This document shows positions 26,940 through 40,436 of a DNA stretch of 64,000 nucleotides, in pieces. Each line of letters starts with the position of its first letter. Position 1 is the first letter of the stretch. The position numbers and the translations under genes were made by a program. The notes under the pieces are model-generated. The model was not told the DNA's origin and made no database searches. It worked only from the letters and a program-made list of their open reading frames with translations. The stretch comes from Anaeromyces robustus (Eukaryota; Neocallimastigomycota; Neocallimastigomycetes; Neocallimastigales; Neocallimastigaceae). The stretch covers positions 10,001 to 74,000 of the forward strand of contig MCFG01000151.1 in assembly GCA_002104895.1 (NCBI GenBank), read 5' to 3'.

Positions 26940-28022
26940 TTATACATAAAAGAAAATGTACTTTGGTGGAACGGTAACTTTACCTTTAATCCAAATACTA
27001 AAGTTATCAACATCTGGGTAAACATATTGATTAACACCACCTTCACATCCAATACGATCATTGTAAACTACCCATTCTTTATCCCAGTTATCCCAATCAT
27101 CATTATCTTCACTTGGAATTGCTAATTTTTTTTCTTTGTAAACCTTTTCAAGAATATTCCATTTGAATGTATTTTGATGCATAAAGAAGTCTGAATTGTA
27201 AACACAGCAATCAAGATTCTTAGAATTACCATAAATATCAACAAAATACCAAGTACCATTATTTAATGGAGTACTAACAAAGTTCCAGGCATAATGAGAT
27301 TTTTTATCAGCAATAACTTGAACACGATGATATTCAACACCCATGTAAAGGGCAAGATTACGGTAAACTCTACCAATACCAATTCTACTACCTCTACCTA
27401 AAGCAAAGACAACAGCGGCATTATCATCATGCATGACATTACTATCAATTTCATAGTTTTCCTTAACTCTTTTAGCAAGAGTGAATAAATCTTTTTTCAT
27501 ATCATCAACTGGAAGTATAGTATAATCTTTTAAAGTTGGTAATTTCCATGATTTAAGTAATTTAAAACAGACATCTTGAATTAAATATTGAGTACCATCA
27601 CCATAAATTAAAACATTGTCACTTAAACCATATAAACCATTGAAAGCAGAAGCAGTAATTTTATTACCTTTTAAATTAATAGTTCTAAGATTGTAGGCAC
27701 CTAAGAAAGCAAAATTTCTGAAATTAAGAACAATATTTGGATAAATATTGAAATCAGAACTAACATGAAGAATTTGAACGTTAGTATTTCCTAAGAATTG
27801 TTTGTCAACTTCAGTAACAAAATACTTTTGTCCTTCAACAGTAACAAATGGTGGAATAGTGACAGCTGTAGCTTTTTTATCAATAACTTTAGTTATAACA
27901 GCTCTCTTATTAGAAGTAGAAAGTTCATATGAAAAAGTTGAATCTTCATAAGTACTAGCTGGTAAAGCAAATGCTATCCAAACATTTACTAAAGCTAAAA
28001 GAATTAAATTAAATATTTTCAT
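26940..28022 (-). CDS. Secreted LRR/transglutaminase-like protein, probably inactive
   Basis: Single-exon 360-residue protein with a clear signal peptide (residues 1-20, hydrophobic up to AFALPAS). Residues about 40-145 resemble degenerate BspA-type (LRR_5) leucine-rich repeats, with segments such as FRNFAFLGAYNLRTINL. Residues about 195-270 match the transglutaminase-like core, including MGVEYHRVQVIADKKSHYAWNFV and a following WYFVD strand. In active members a Cys sits in a GVCxGYA-type motif and is paired with a His in HAWN and an Asp. Here the corresponding positions read GSRIG (Arg 213), YAWN (Tyr 244, with His 243 next to it) and VD (Asp 262). The Cys is gone and the His displaced, so protease or cross-linking activity is unlikely. 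A binding role is inferred. The C-terminal 90 residues are Trp- and acid-rich and unassigned. Confidence 0.85.
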   Translation of the reverse strand: MKIFNLILLALVNVWIAFALPASTYEDSTFSYELSTSNKRAVITKVIDKKATAVTIPPFVTVEGQKYFVTEVDKQFLGNTNVQILHVSSDFNIYPNIVLNFRNFAFLGAYNLRTINLKGNKITASAFNGLYGLSDNVLIYGDGTQYLIQDVCFKLLKSWKLPTLKDYTILPVDDMKKDLFTLAKRVKENYEIDSNVMHDDNAAVVFALGRGSRIGIGRVYRNLALYMGVEYHRVQVIADKKSHYAWNFVSTPLNNGTWYFVDIYGNSKNLDCCVYNSDFFMHQNTFKWNILEKVYKEKKLAIPSEDNDDWDNWDKEWVVYNDRIGCEGGVNQYVYPDVDNFSIWIKGKVTVPPKYIFFYV

Positions 28023-30626
28023 TTTTTAATTTAATTTTTTAATTTTTTATTTTTTTTTTTATTTTTTTTGTATATATTATTTTATTTATAATATATTATT
28101 TATTATTATTTATTTAATAATAAATATAAAATTTGGTTTAAAAAAAATTTTTTTAAAAAGAAAGAAAAAAAATTCACCTTTATATACTTTTTATCTATTT
28201 ATTTATTTGTTTATTTACTTAAATTTAAAAATTAAGTATATCACCATTTTAGTTAAAAATCAATTTTTTAAAAAAAAAAATTTTTTTTTAAAGTTTCAAA
28301 ATTATTATTATATTATTATTGTTAATTTATTGTTTATTATCTTTGTTTTTTCGTTATTATTATTGTTGTTTTTTCATTATTATTATTTAATATTATTATT
28401 ATTATTATTAATGATTAAGATAATTAAATATTTAATAATTATCTTTGTATTTTTATTTATTTATTTATTTATTGTTTTATTATTTTATTATTGTTTATTG
28501 TACATTGTTTTGTATTTAAATTCTCAAGTTTCTACTGTAATATTAAAATATAATAATATATAAATAATTAAATAAATTATATTTTATTATATTACTGAAT
28601 TTAGAAATGTAAAAAAAAAAAAAAAAAAATATGCAAAAATGTAGAATATATGAAAATATATGAAAATATATGAAAATGTAAAAAATGTAATTAATAATTA
28701 ATAATTAAAATATTTAATAATTAATAATTTGATGTAACAAACTTTAAATAAATTAATAATAATTTTTGTTTAACCATTCAATTCTTATCCATTCTGATCC
28801 ATAAACTAAACTGAAAGATTATCCATTAATTTGAAAATCTGTTTAAAAATCAAATAATTAAAAAAAAATTAATAATAAATAATAAATAATAAATAAATAA
28901 TAAATAAATAATAATAAATTTTAATTTAATCATTTATATAAATAATATTAATCATTTATTTAATTTTATTATATATTTATTTATTTAAATATTATTTATT
29001 CATTTATTAATATTAATAACAATACTTAATTAACTGAATTTCTATTGGATCATCAATTTGATGTAACATTTTAAAATTTAATTAAATCTAATTAAAAAAG
29101 AAAAAAGAAAAAAAAATTTTTTTTTAAAAAAACTTTTTTTATTAATAAATAAAAATAAAGTTTTTTTATTATTATTATTATTAGTATTTATTGGTTATTT
29201 ATTATTTAACAATAATAATAAAGTAAATAATGATAAGGTACCTAAAATTATAAAAGAATATACCCTATAGATTATATAATAATGAATAATAAATAATAAA
29301 TAATGAATAATAATGAATAATGAATAAATAGTAATAAATAATTAATAATTAATAATAAATAGTAATAAATAATAATAAATAATAAATAATAGTCAATAAT
29401 TATCAATAATAACTAATAAAGCATGTAGGTGGTATAAAAGTACCCTTTATATATATAACATAATACAATATATACTATAATTAAAAGGAAATAAAAAGAT
29501 AATGAAAAATACTTTTTTTTAAATAAATATATAAATTGTCATTATGTTATAAGTTAATAGTAAATGTTTAATTAACTTACTTTAAATGATGTAATAATAA
29601 CTTTTTTTTTTTGTTTTACAATAATTTTATCTTTTAAGTTTAGTTAATATATCTATTAAATTCTTTTATAAATTAGTCATAATTATATTTGCATCACTTG
29701 TATCTTTTGTATTACTTTAATGTATCAAAAATTAAATATAATAATAATAATAATAACAATAAATAATAATAATAATTAAACCAAATTATATATTTTAATA
29801 TATTATTAGTTAATTTTTATTTTTATTTATATTTAATTATGTTTAATGTTTGTTTTATATTTCTATTACTAGTTACTATTTTACATTAAAATAGAATAAA
29901 TATAAAAAGAGCAATAGAAATAAAATTTTCTTAAAAAATTAAGTATATAATTATAATCATTTATACAATACTTATTTATTTATTTACTTATATACTTATT
30001 AACTATTTTTTCTCTATATAAAATGAAAATAAATATAAAATAATTAAAAATAATATTATTTAATTATAATCAGTATTATCTTTTCTTTCTTAGACGTAAC
30101 AACTTTTTTTCCAGTTTTATTTTTAATTTTCCATTTAATCTTGCACTCATCCAAAAGTAAAATTAAAAATATATTATGAACTTTATTTTATAGTTTGAGA
30201 AAAGATTGAAAATTGTATTATTATTTAATCATCAAATAAAAAAAAATACTTTTGAATTGTACAATGTTTGACAAGATTTATGAAAATTTTTTCAAAAATA
30301 CTGAGTGAAATACTATGAAATTCAATTCTGAATGTATTATTTAAAAAATTCATAAAAAAAATTTTTTTTAAATTAATGGAAGAAATTACCAAAAGTAATG
30401 GAAAATTGATAAAAATTAAAATTAAAAATAAAATTTTCTTTTTATATATATATATATATATATTTTTAAAAAAACAGGGTTCAAAATTTATTTTTAAATT
30501 AAAAACATTAAAATAATCATTTGTTGATTTTGTATGATTTAACTTTTTATTATATATATAAATATATAAATAATTAGAATAAAAAATTTATATATATTTA
30601 TATATATACTATATAATTTATTCTAT

Positions 30627-30665
<39 letters not shown>

Positions 30666-31381
30666 TTTGTTCGTTTATATTTTCTAATAATATAAAAGTT
30701 ATCTTCTAATTATTTTTTTTTGCCTTTTTTAATAAATATAATTTTTATTATTAAATAAATAATAATGAAAAAAAAAATTTTTATTATGATTTTATTGATA
30801 ATAATTAAATATAAAGAAAAAATTTCATGTGTACCAAACTATAGTAAAAAAAGTATGAAATATTATAATAGAAAAACGAAAGAAAAAAAAGTTATTATTT
30901 TTTGAAGTATGTAGTAGTTTATGATGAAATCTAAAAAATATCAAGCTTCCTATTATATTTTTATATTAAACATCAATTAGTAAATAAATTAATAATCCAA
31001 ATTATATATTTAGTTATTTTAGTTAATAATAATTATAATAAATGTATTATTAGATATATTATATCTTTTATATTAATAATGAATCATCTAGTAGTATTTG
31101 AAAATAATTTTTTTTTATCGTAATGATAATAATGATAATAGTAATGATAATAATAGTAATAATAATAAATATAATAGATAATAGTAATAAATAAAAAAAA
31201 TTATTACAGGATGGAATAAAAAAAAGGAATGAATTGTAAATTAAATTTGAAAATACTCATAATGGTTTTAGTTGTTTTTAAATCAAAAGGTTAGTTGGAG
31301 GATAGTAATTTCAAATAATAATAATAATAATAGTAATAATAATAATAATAATAATAACAATAATAAATAATAAATAATGAA

Positions 31382-31462
<81 letters not shown>

Positions 31463-33058
31463 TCATGAAAATAATATTGAATGTACTATTTTATCAAATA
31501 ATTCTACATGTTCTAGAAATTATTGTTCTAAATATAGAAGATGTGTTCAGTTTCCTAGTAAAAATATTTAAAAATATCTTTTTGAAAATAGTTGTCAAAA
31601 TAAATATAGATATTGTACATATTTTTATAAAGTAATTGAATATTATGATAATTGATTTATAAAAAAAAAACATAAAAAATGTCTTAAAGATATTATTTCC
31701 TTTTATTATAGCAATAATAATTTTATAATAATAAATGGTAAATCTTTTATAAAAACACTTATAATAAAAGTGCAGTTCTTTCTGTTAGTAAAAAATTTAA
31801 ATTATTTGAATTTATTGGTTCTTTTAATTAAACTAAATATGGAAAATACTACTGAAACTTTATATAAACTAAATATATTCTTTAGTAAAATGAATGATAA
31901 AAAAAAATTTTTTTAATAAGATGTCTCACACGTTTAAGTACTAATGAACATTTTCCTGTAAAAAAAAAAATGTATACCATATTAATAATACTGATATATT
32001 TATCTAAAGGAAAAAAATGGAAAATGTGATAGTTTTTATGGTTGATGTCTGGATTTTAAATACTCATTAAAATATTAATAATTATTATTATTATAAATTT
32101 TTTATTATAAACTGTTATTTATTAACTATGCAAATGAAACTGTTTTAAAGTTATTTATCAATTAAAATTTTTATATTTATGTGGAATAACTGTAATATTT
32201 TTTTTTATTTGGTTTATTTCACTGAGTTTCTAAAAAATAAGTTAGAATATATCTTTTTTATTCTTTTTTTATTTATATATAACTGAGCTTTTATTATATT
32301 ATTATTATATTATTTTTATTTTATTTGTATTTATTACTTTTTCTACATTACTATTTATTTTATTTTATTTTACTTTACTTTATTTGTACTTGTAACTTAT
32401 TTTATTTTACTTTACTATTTGTTTTATATTATTATTATTTTTTTTTTATTTTTTTTTATTTTAATTTTAATAATTTTTTTTAAAATTTTTTTTGTTATGA
32501 TAAATAATATATTAATTATTAATAAATTTTTATTAAATTAAATGAAACAAAATATTATGAATTTTTTAAAATAAAAAAAAAAGTTAATAATTAATAAAAT
32601 TTTTTGTAGAAACTTCTAATAAAAACATATTTTTTTTTATTTCTCATATTTCTTTTAATTATTAAATTAAAAATAATTAAATGTTATGATAAAAAAAATA
32701 AATAAAATAAAACAAATATGTAAAAATAAATTAAAGTTTTATCGTATAATTAAAAGTAACCAATAAACCTTTGTGATAAGTAGAAATAAGTTTTAATAAT
32801 ATATTTTTTCCATATTTAAAAAAAAGCAACAATTATTCCATATATAAATACAGGAAGATTTACTTTTTAAGTTTTAATTCAAAAGAATAAAATTATAATT
32901 TTATTTTTTTTAAAAAAAAATAAGAAAAACAAATGAATTATTAATATAAATAAAAGTAAATAAAAATACTTAAAACAAAAAATAAATAAATAGATAAATA
33001 AACAAACAAATAAAGAAAAAAATAAAAAAGCAAATAAATAAATATATAAATAAATATA

Positions 33059-33093
<35 letters not shown>

Positions 33094-33210
33094 GTAAATA
33101 AATATATTAATAAATAAATATTTAATCTTTTATATATATATAAAATTAAAACAAAACCCAGGTTAAGAATAAAAAAAAATAATTAAAAAAGTAATAATAA
33201 TAATAAAAAA
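28023..33210. other. Long AT spacer with gene debris
   Basis: No intact gene. Small stop-interrupted coding scraps occur on the minus strand at about 28765-28855 (SFSLVYGSEWIRIEWLN) and 30085-30160 (DECKIKWKIKNKTGKK), and on the plus strand at 31455-32070 (listed separately). Microsatellites include (AAT)n at 31316-31460 and (AATA)n at 33030-33100, close before the NRPS start. Confidence 0.6.
31455..32070 (+). pseudogene. Cys-rich gene relic
   Basis: The first part reads in one frame with regularly placed cysteines (NSTCSRNYCSKYRRCVQF, then a stop, then ENSCQNKYRYCTYF) and ends in stops. Later segments keep coding-like composition to about 32070 in shifting frames. It looks like a decayed small-secreted or Cys-rich surface protein. 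No family assigned. Confidence 0.4.
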
Positions 33211-35359
33211 ATGTATTCAAAATGTAATGTTGATTTTTTAAAGAATATATTTGAATGTGAATTCAGTAAATTACGTATTTCTAAAAAAATTATAAATTAT
33301 AATGAAAATGAAATTTCAATTAACCAATTTAATAAGACAATTTCTGAAGATAATTATAAAGTAATTAATAATTATATTAAAACTAATAATATTAGTTTAA
33401 AAGCTTTTTTTGGTTGTATTTATGGATTTATTATTTCAAAATATTCTAATCAAGATATAATATATACTTCATTTATTAATGAAAATGATATTAACATTAA
33501 TAATAATTTAAATAATTTACAACCTGTTTTAATAAATTTTGAAAATAAAAATTCATTAAAGATAATTATTAATGAAATTAATAAATATTTATTACAATAT
33601 GAAAAACAAAACATTTCATATTCAGAAATTTCCAATTTTTTTAATTTACCAACTCCTGATAATGGAATTATTATTTTAAATAACAAGTTAAATAATTTGA
33701 ATAATAATGACAATAATAATAATGAATTATATTCTTTCTTATTTAATTGTTATAATCTTGACATTATATTTCAAGTTATAGATAATAATGATAAAAATAA
33801 TTATTCATTCAGTATTTATTATAACTGTAACAAATATGATGATTATTTGATAGAAAATATTTTAAATAGTTACCTGGAGGTTATTAAAAATATAGATAAT
33901 ATTCATGAAAATATTAATACTATTAAATATATTCCTTTAGAAGAAGAAAATAAAATTATCTATGATTTTAATTATTTAAAATACGAGCGTGATGAAAGTA
34001 AACTCTGTCATGTTGAATTATCTAAAATAGCAAAATTATATCCTGATAGAGTAACACTTATTTATCGAGACAATAAATATACATATGGTCAATTAGAAAA
34101 TATGAGTAATTCTTTAGCTTATACTTTAAGAAAAAAAGGTATTCAAAGAAATGATATAGTACCTCTCATTTGTGAACGTTCTCCTTACTATCTAATTTCA
34201 ATAATAGCTATTATCAAAGCAGGAGGTGCTTTTGCCTTTATTGATCCAGAATTTTCAAAAGAACGTATTCAATCCATGATAAATGATATCAAACCTAAAA
34301 TTATTTTAAAATTTGTCGAGAATAATAATGATATTTATTTAAATGAAAATAATGAACCTATTTCAATTTATTATTTAGATCAACATCACTATGATCAAAA
34401 TACATCTGAATTACCAAATGTTAACGATAGTGATGATATATTTTGTATAAATTTTACTTCTGGAAGTACAGGTAAACCTAAAGGTGTCATGGTATCTCAT
34501 AATAATATGATTCATTTTTGTTTTCATTCTCAAACTTGTAATGGTGTAGATGAAATTTTTAAAATAGATTATAATGTTATTATTTCTTTAACTAGATTTA
34601 CTTTTAGTATATGTATTCGTGAATTATTTGGTTCTTTATTCCGTTTAAAAACCATTATTTTATGTGATAATAATGAATATAATGATCCTGTTTCTTTAGG
34701 AAATATTATTATGAAGTATCATGTAGAATATCTTTCTTGTACTCATTCTAGAGTAAATACTTATTTGAATAATGAAATTTTTCAAAAATCTTTAAAAGAA
34801 ATTAAAATTCTTGCCCTTGGTGGTGAAAATATTAAACCAGATTTTTTAAAACGTCTTATCAAATATACGAATGCAGCTATTTATAATATGTATGGTATAA
34901 CAGAAAATAATGGTTTAACTCTTATTAGTCGTGTTGATATTTCTAGTGCTATTAATTCTAGAGTATTACCGATTGGTTATCCAAATTGTAATTGTGATAT
35001 TTATGTATTAGATAAAAATTTAAATCCTGTACCTGTTGGGGTTGAAGGTGAATTATATGTTGCAGGTGATGGTGTTACTAAAGGTTATCTAAATCAAGAA
35101 AATTTAACTCATTCAAGATTTATAAAATGTCCATTCCAAAGATTTAAAAATAAAGATAACAACAGTAGTAATAGAATAATGTATAAATCTGGTGATTTAT
35201 GTCAATGGACGAATGATGGAAGAATTATATGTAATGGAAGAAATGATTTTCAAATTAAAATTCGTGGACAAAGAGTAGAATTAGGTGAAATTGAAAATAC
35301 TATAAAAGAAATTGAAGGAATTACCTATGCTCTTGTTATTGGTAAAACAAATAAAAGTC

Positions 35360-35393
<34 letters not shown>

Positions 35394-36954
35394 TAATAAT
35401 GATGATAATGATGATGGTTCATATTTAATTTGTTATTATATATACAATAATATGGAAAATAATAATAATAATAATGATAATAAAAATAAACAAAATAATG
35501 AAAATATAAGTGAAAAAGAAATTCGTGATTACTTAATTAAAAAATTACCTGTACATATGATTCCATCTTATTTCATTAGAATTGATAATATTCCTATTAA
35601 TGCTAATGGAAAACTTAATCGAAAAGCATTACCTGAGCCTAATCTTAAACAAATTATCGCAAATAATTATTGTTCACCTGAAACTGATATTGAGGAAAAA
35701 TTATGTAAAATATACAAAGAAGTATTTCATATTAAAGATTTTGAATTAGGTAGAATGAATGATTTTTATCAATTAGGTGGTAATAGTTTTAATGCTATAG
35801 AAATTTTATCAATAATTGAAAAAGAATTAAAAATAAAATTATCTATTAAAAATATTTATACTTATCCAGTTATTAAAGATTTAGGTAAATATATAGAAAA
35901 AATATTAAATAATAAAGAAGAAAATATTATTAAATCTCATAGAGCTGATATCATTGAAAAAACAAATATAAAAGAATTCCCAATTACTTCTCAACAATTA
36001 GGTGTTTATATTGATTCTATTAAAAATCCTAATAGTTTAATTTATAATAATCCTTCATCCTTTAAATTAAATAAATCAATAGATATAGAAAAGATTAAAG
36101 AAGCATTCTTGAAATTATTTGAGGAACATGAAATTCTTAAATGTAAATTTTATGAAAAGGAAATAAATGGTAAAATTGGAATTTATGGTTGTATTGATAA
36201 TGATTGTAAATTAACCTTTGAAAATTATACTCTTGAAAATGTTTATCAATTTATTAAACCATTTAATTTAAATAAGGCCCCTTTAATTCGTGTTGGGTTT
36301 ATTGAAGATAAAAATATTTTATTACTTGATATTCATCATATTATAATTGATGGTAATACATTCACTTTAATTAAAAAAGAATTAAATAATTATTATTATA
36401 ATGGAATAATAAATAAATTAAAAATTCAATATAGTGATTATGCTATTCATTTAAATAATAATTTAAATAGTGGTTACTATGAAAAACAAATTTCTTTTTA
36501 TGAAGAAATGTTTAAAGAGGAATATGATTTATTAAATATTCCAACCAAAGAATACAATACTTTCAAAATTGAAACTATAAATGAAAAAAAAGAAGAAAAA
36601 GAAAAAGATAATAATAAAGAAGAAAGAAATGAAAAGGACGAAGAAAATAGAAATGAAAATAGAAATGAAAAAAATAATGTTGGAATATATAATATAATTA
36701 TAAATAAGTCATTAAGTTCATTAATTAATAAATATATTCAACATCAAGAAATTTCAAAATCTGCCTTTTTCATGAGTATATATGGATATATATTATCTAA
36801 ATATAGTAATCAAGAAATAATTTATAGTTCAATTGTAACAACTAATCGTAATAATTATTATACAAAAAACATGATTGGAATGTTTGCTAGTACTCAACCT
36901 ATACTTTTAAAGTATAATCATCAAGAAAAACCGTTTAAAATTAAAGAATGTTAA
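33211..36954 (+). CDS. Non-ribosomal peptide synthetase, 5' part (C-terminal half C, A1, T1, start of C2)
   Basis: The frame is 1247 residues and ends in a frameshift. Residues 1-250 are only the C-terminal half of a condensation (C) domain; the half with the HHxxxDG active site is absent and upstream DNA is non-coding. Adenylation domain A1 (about 265-790) shows TSGSTGKPKG (416), YGITE (561), YKSGDL (658), a GRNDFQIKIRGQRVELGE block and NGKLNRKALP; an Asn/Asp run interrupts its C-terminal lobe. The carrier domain has LGGNS with phosphopantetheine Ser 859. A complete C2 start follows, with HHIIIDG at 1042. Each A domain activates a monomer as its AMP ester, T carries it and C forms the peptide bond. 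It was probably acquired from bacteria, as proposed for gut-fungal NRPSs (inference). The product is unknown. Confidence 0.92.
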
Positions 36955-36955
36955 T
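36935..36955 (+). other. Frameshift within the NRPS
   Basis: The upstream frame stops at TAA 36952-36954. The next frame is open from at least 36941 and continues C2 without any missing domain part. There is no GT..AG pair that would bridge the two, and the change equals one extra base, most simply in the AAAA run at 36937-36940. It could be a sequencing or assembly error, a real inactivating mutation, or programmed +1 frameshifting. Confidence 0.85.
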
Positions 36956-39900
36956 AATACTTTTGCATTCCATCCAAGAAATAATTCTAATTTTAACTAT
37001 TTTGAAAATACAAATAATAGCAATGATATTAATAATAATAATAATATTTTCATTAGAGAAGAAAAGAAAGAAGAAGAAGAAAATGAAATGTTTGATATTA
37101 TAGATCATGATAATATATTTAATCTTTTTGGATCAAAACAAAATGAAATAAATGAATTTAATAATATATATAATCATACTAAATTTGATATTGTTTGTAA
37201 TATTTTTGAAAAAGAAGAAACCTATTTAATTAATTGTGAATATAATAAAAATCTTTATGATTCCAAAATGATAAAACGTATTTTTAATAGTTTTATTGAA
37301 ATTATAAAAAATATGGAATATTTCAATCAAAAATCTCTTAAAGATTTAGAATATATTAATAGAGAAGAAAGGGAAAAAATACTTTATGAATTTAATAATA
37401 ATCATTGTGATTATGATGATGATGTTAAAAATAATTCACTATATCATGTACAATTTTCAAAAATTGCTAAAACTAATCCAACAAAATGTGCTGTTGTTTG
37501 TAGTGGAATTGAAATTACATATAAAGAATTAAATGAAATGTCTAATTCTTTAGCTAATTATTTAAGAAATCAAATGAATATTCATCGTGGTGATGTTATT
37601 CCAATAATTTGTGAACGTTCTATTTATTATGTTATTGGTATTTTAGGTATAATGAAATCTGGTGCAACATATTTACCTATTGATTCTGAATATCCTAAAG
37701 AACGTATTGAATATATGATTCGTGAAGTGAATGCAAAATTGATATTGAAATATATTACTGATAAAGATAATAATGAAAAAATTAAATTTGATAATGTTAA
37801 AGTTTATGATTTACAACATCATAATTATAAAGAAAATTGTCAAGATATTGAAAATATTAATATTCCTGATGATATTTGTTATATTCTTTTCACTTCTGGT
37901 ACAACTGGTAAACCTAAAGGTACATTAATTTCTCATAAAAATATCATTAATTATTGTCTTTATAGTCAAACGTATCATGGTAAACAAGATTATTATGGAA
38001 AAGATTTTGATAATGTTTTAGCTTCTGCTAAATATACATTTGATATGTCTGTGGTTGAAATTAATTATCCATTATTAAGAGGTAGTAAAATTGTTATGTG
38101 TAATGAAGAAGAATTTAATAATCTATCATTATTAGGTTCTTTAATCCTTCATAACAATATAAAATTTATGATAAGTGCTCCTTCTCGTATTGAAAAATAT
38201 TTGAATGATGATCTATTTAAAAATTCTATTAAAAATGTTAAATGGATACTTATTGGTGGTGAAGGATGGGATTATAAAACTTTCCAATTAATAAAAGAAA
38301 ATACAAAGGCAGATATATTTAATGCTTATGGTCCAACAGAAGCTACAGTTATGTGTTCTTTAAAAAAAGTTGATAGTTTAAAGGAAGAAGAAGAAGAAAA
38401 AGAAGAAGAAGAAGAAAAAGAAGAAAAGAATATAAATGAAAAAGAAAAAGAAAAATTACAATTCAATGAAAATAAGAAAATGACAATGACAAAAACAATT
38501 AGTTTAGGTAAACCAATTTGTAATTGTCAAGTATATATATTAGATAAATATTTAAAACCAGTTCCAATTGGTGTAGAAGGTGAAATATATATAGGAGGAT
38601 ATAGTGTTGGTAAAGGTTATCTTAATCGTGATGATTTAACTAAAACTAAATTTATAGATTGTCCTTATTCTATGATTCAAAATAAACAACAAAAACAACA
38701 ACAAGAACAACAGCAAGAACAACAACAACAAAATAAAATGTATCGTACTGGTGATCTTGGAAAATGGACAGAAGATGGAGAAATTATTTATTTAGGAAGA
38801 ATAGATTTTCAAGTAAAAGTCAATGGTCAAAGAATTGAATTAGGTGAAATTGAAAGTACTATGCGAGAAATAAAATCTATTGAATATGCTATTGTTACTA
38901 ATCATATTAAAGAAGAAAATGATGGTCAAAAAAGAACCTATTTAATAGGTTATTTCATTAGTTCCGATAATAATATTACAGGAAAAGATATTCGTCAATA
39001 TTTGGAACAAAAACTTCCATTATATATGATTCCAAGTTACTTTATAAAATTAGATCATATTCCATTAAATTCACATGGTAAATTAGATATAAAAGCTTTA
39101 CCAAAACCAGATTTAAATAATAATAATATGATGAATGAATATATCGAACCAAAAACTGAAACTGAAAAAATAATATGTAAAATATATAGTAATATATTTA
39201 ATGTTCCAATAAATAAAATAGGTAAAAATAGTAACTTTTATGAATATGGAGGTGATAGTTTTAATGCACTTAAAGTTGCTTCAGAAGTTAAAAAAGAAAT
39301 AAATCTTCAAATTTCTATTAAAAATATTATGAATTTTTCAACTGTTGAAAAATTAGCAGCATTTATTGAATCAAAAATTCAAAATCAAAATCAAAATCAA
39401 GATAAAGAAAAAGAAGTAAAGGAAAAAGAAGAAGAAAAAGAAGAAGAAGAAATGGAAATAGAATTAAATTCATCTGATTCTTTACAAGAATTAATTAAAT
39501 ATACTAATCCTACTGAATTTCCAGTTTCTCCTATGTTTTCATGTTTCTTATATGATTTTAATCTTGAAAATTTAGAATTCTTTAGAAAATTATCTTGTCA
39601 TATACTTGTATGTTACAAATTAAAAGAAGGTATTGATACAAAAAAATTAGAAGAAGTTTTTAATATTTTACTTGAAAGACATTCAATATTAAAATGTAAT
39701 TTAATTGAAAAGGAAATTCCTATTGATGATACTAATACTGATACTGATGTTGATACCAATATTATTACTACAAAATTTTCTTCTAAGAATAATAATAATG
39801 ATAGTATTAATAATAAGAATAAGGATAAGAATAAAAATAAAAATTACTTTAAAAATATTTTCAAATGTTTCCCTAAACATAATAATAATAAAAAGGATCA

Positions 39901-40391
39901 TACATTAAATTCAACATCAACTAAAACAATAAATGAAATAAGTGATGATAAATTATCAACATCAGTATCAACATCAACAACATCATTAAACATGAAAAAG
40001 AAATTTTATTATAAAGTTAAAGATGAAAATGTTAAAATAAATATTGAATATTATACTATAGAAAATTTCATAGATTTCATAAAACCATTTGATATTCATC
40101 AAGATTTATTAATTAGAGTAGGTATTATTGATAATTCCATATTAATGGTTGATTGTGATCATCGAATTATTGATGGTTATGCTCATCATTTAATTATTAA
40201 TGAAGTCAATAATTTATATTATAATGAATATAAGAAAATAGAAAAGGAACCTCCTCAATATGGTGATTATGCTTTATACTATGATGAACAATTAAAAAAT
40301 AATGGTTTTGCTAATCAACTTGAATTTTATAAGAAATTATTTTCTCATCCATTTAACGAAATTTGTTTAACTAAAAATTACATTCATAATG

Positions 40392-40436
<45 letters not shown>

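Noticed and set aside
28207-28563. Leu/Ile/Tyr-rich 118-residue frame
   Set aside because: Composition follows the underlying A/T repeats and no motif is present.
36955-37087. Intron between the two NRPS open frames
   Set aside because: The second frame is open and coding-like right up to the stop of the first, so nothing needs to be removed; a one-base shift explains it better.
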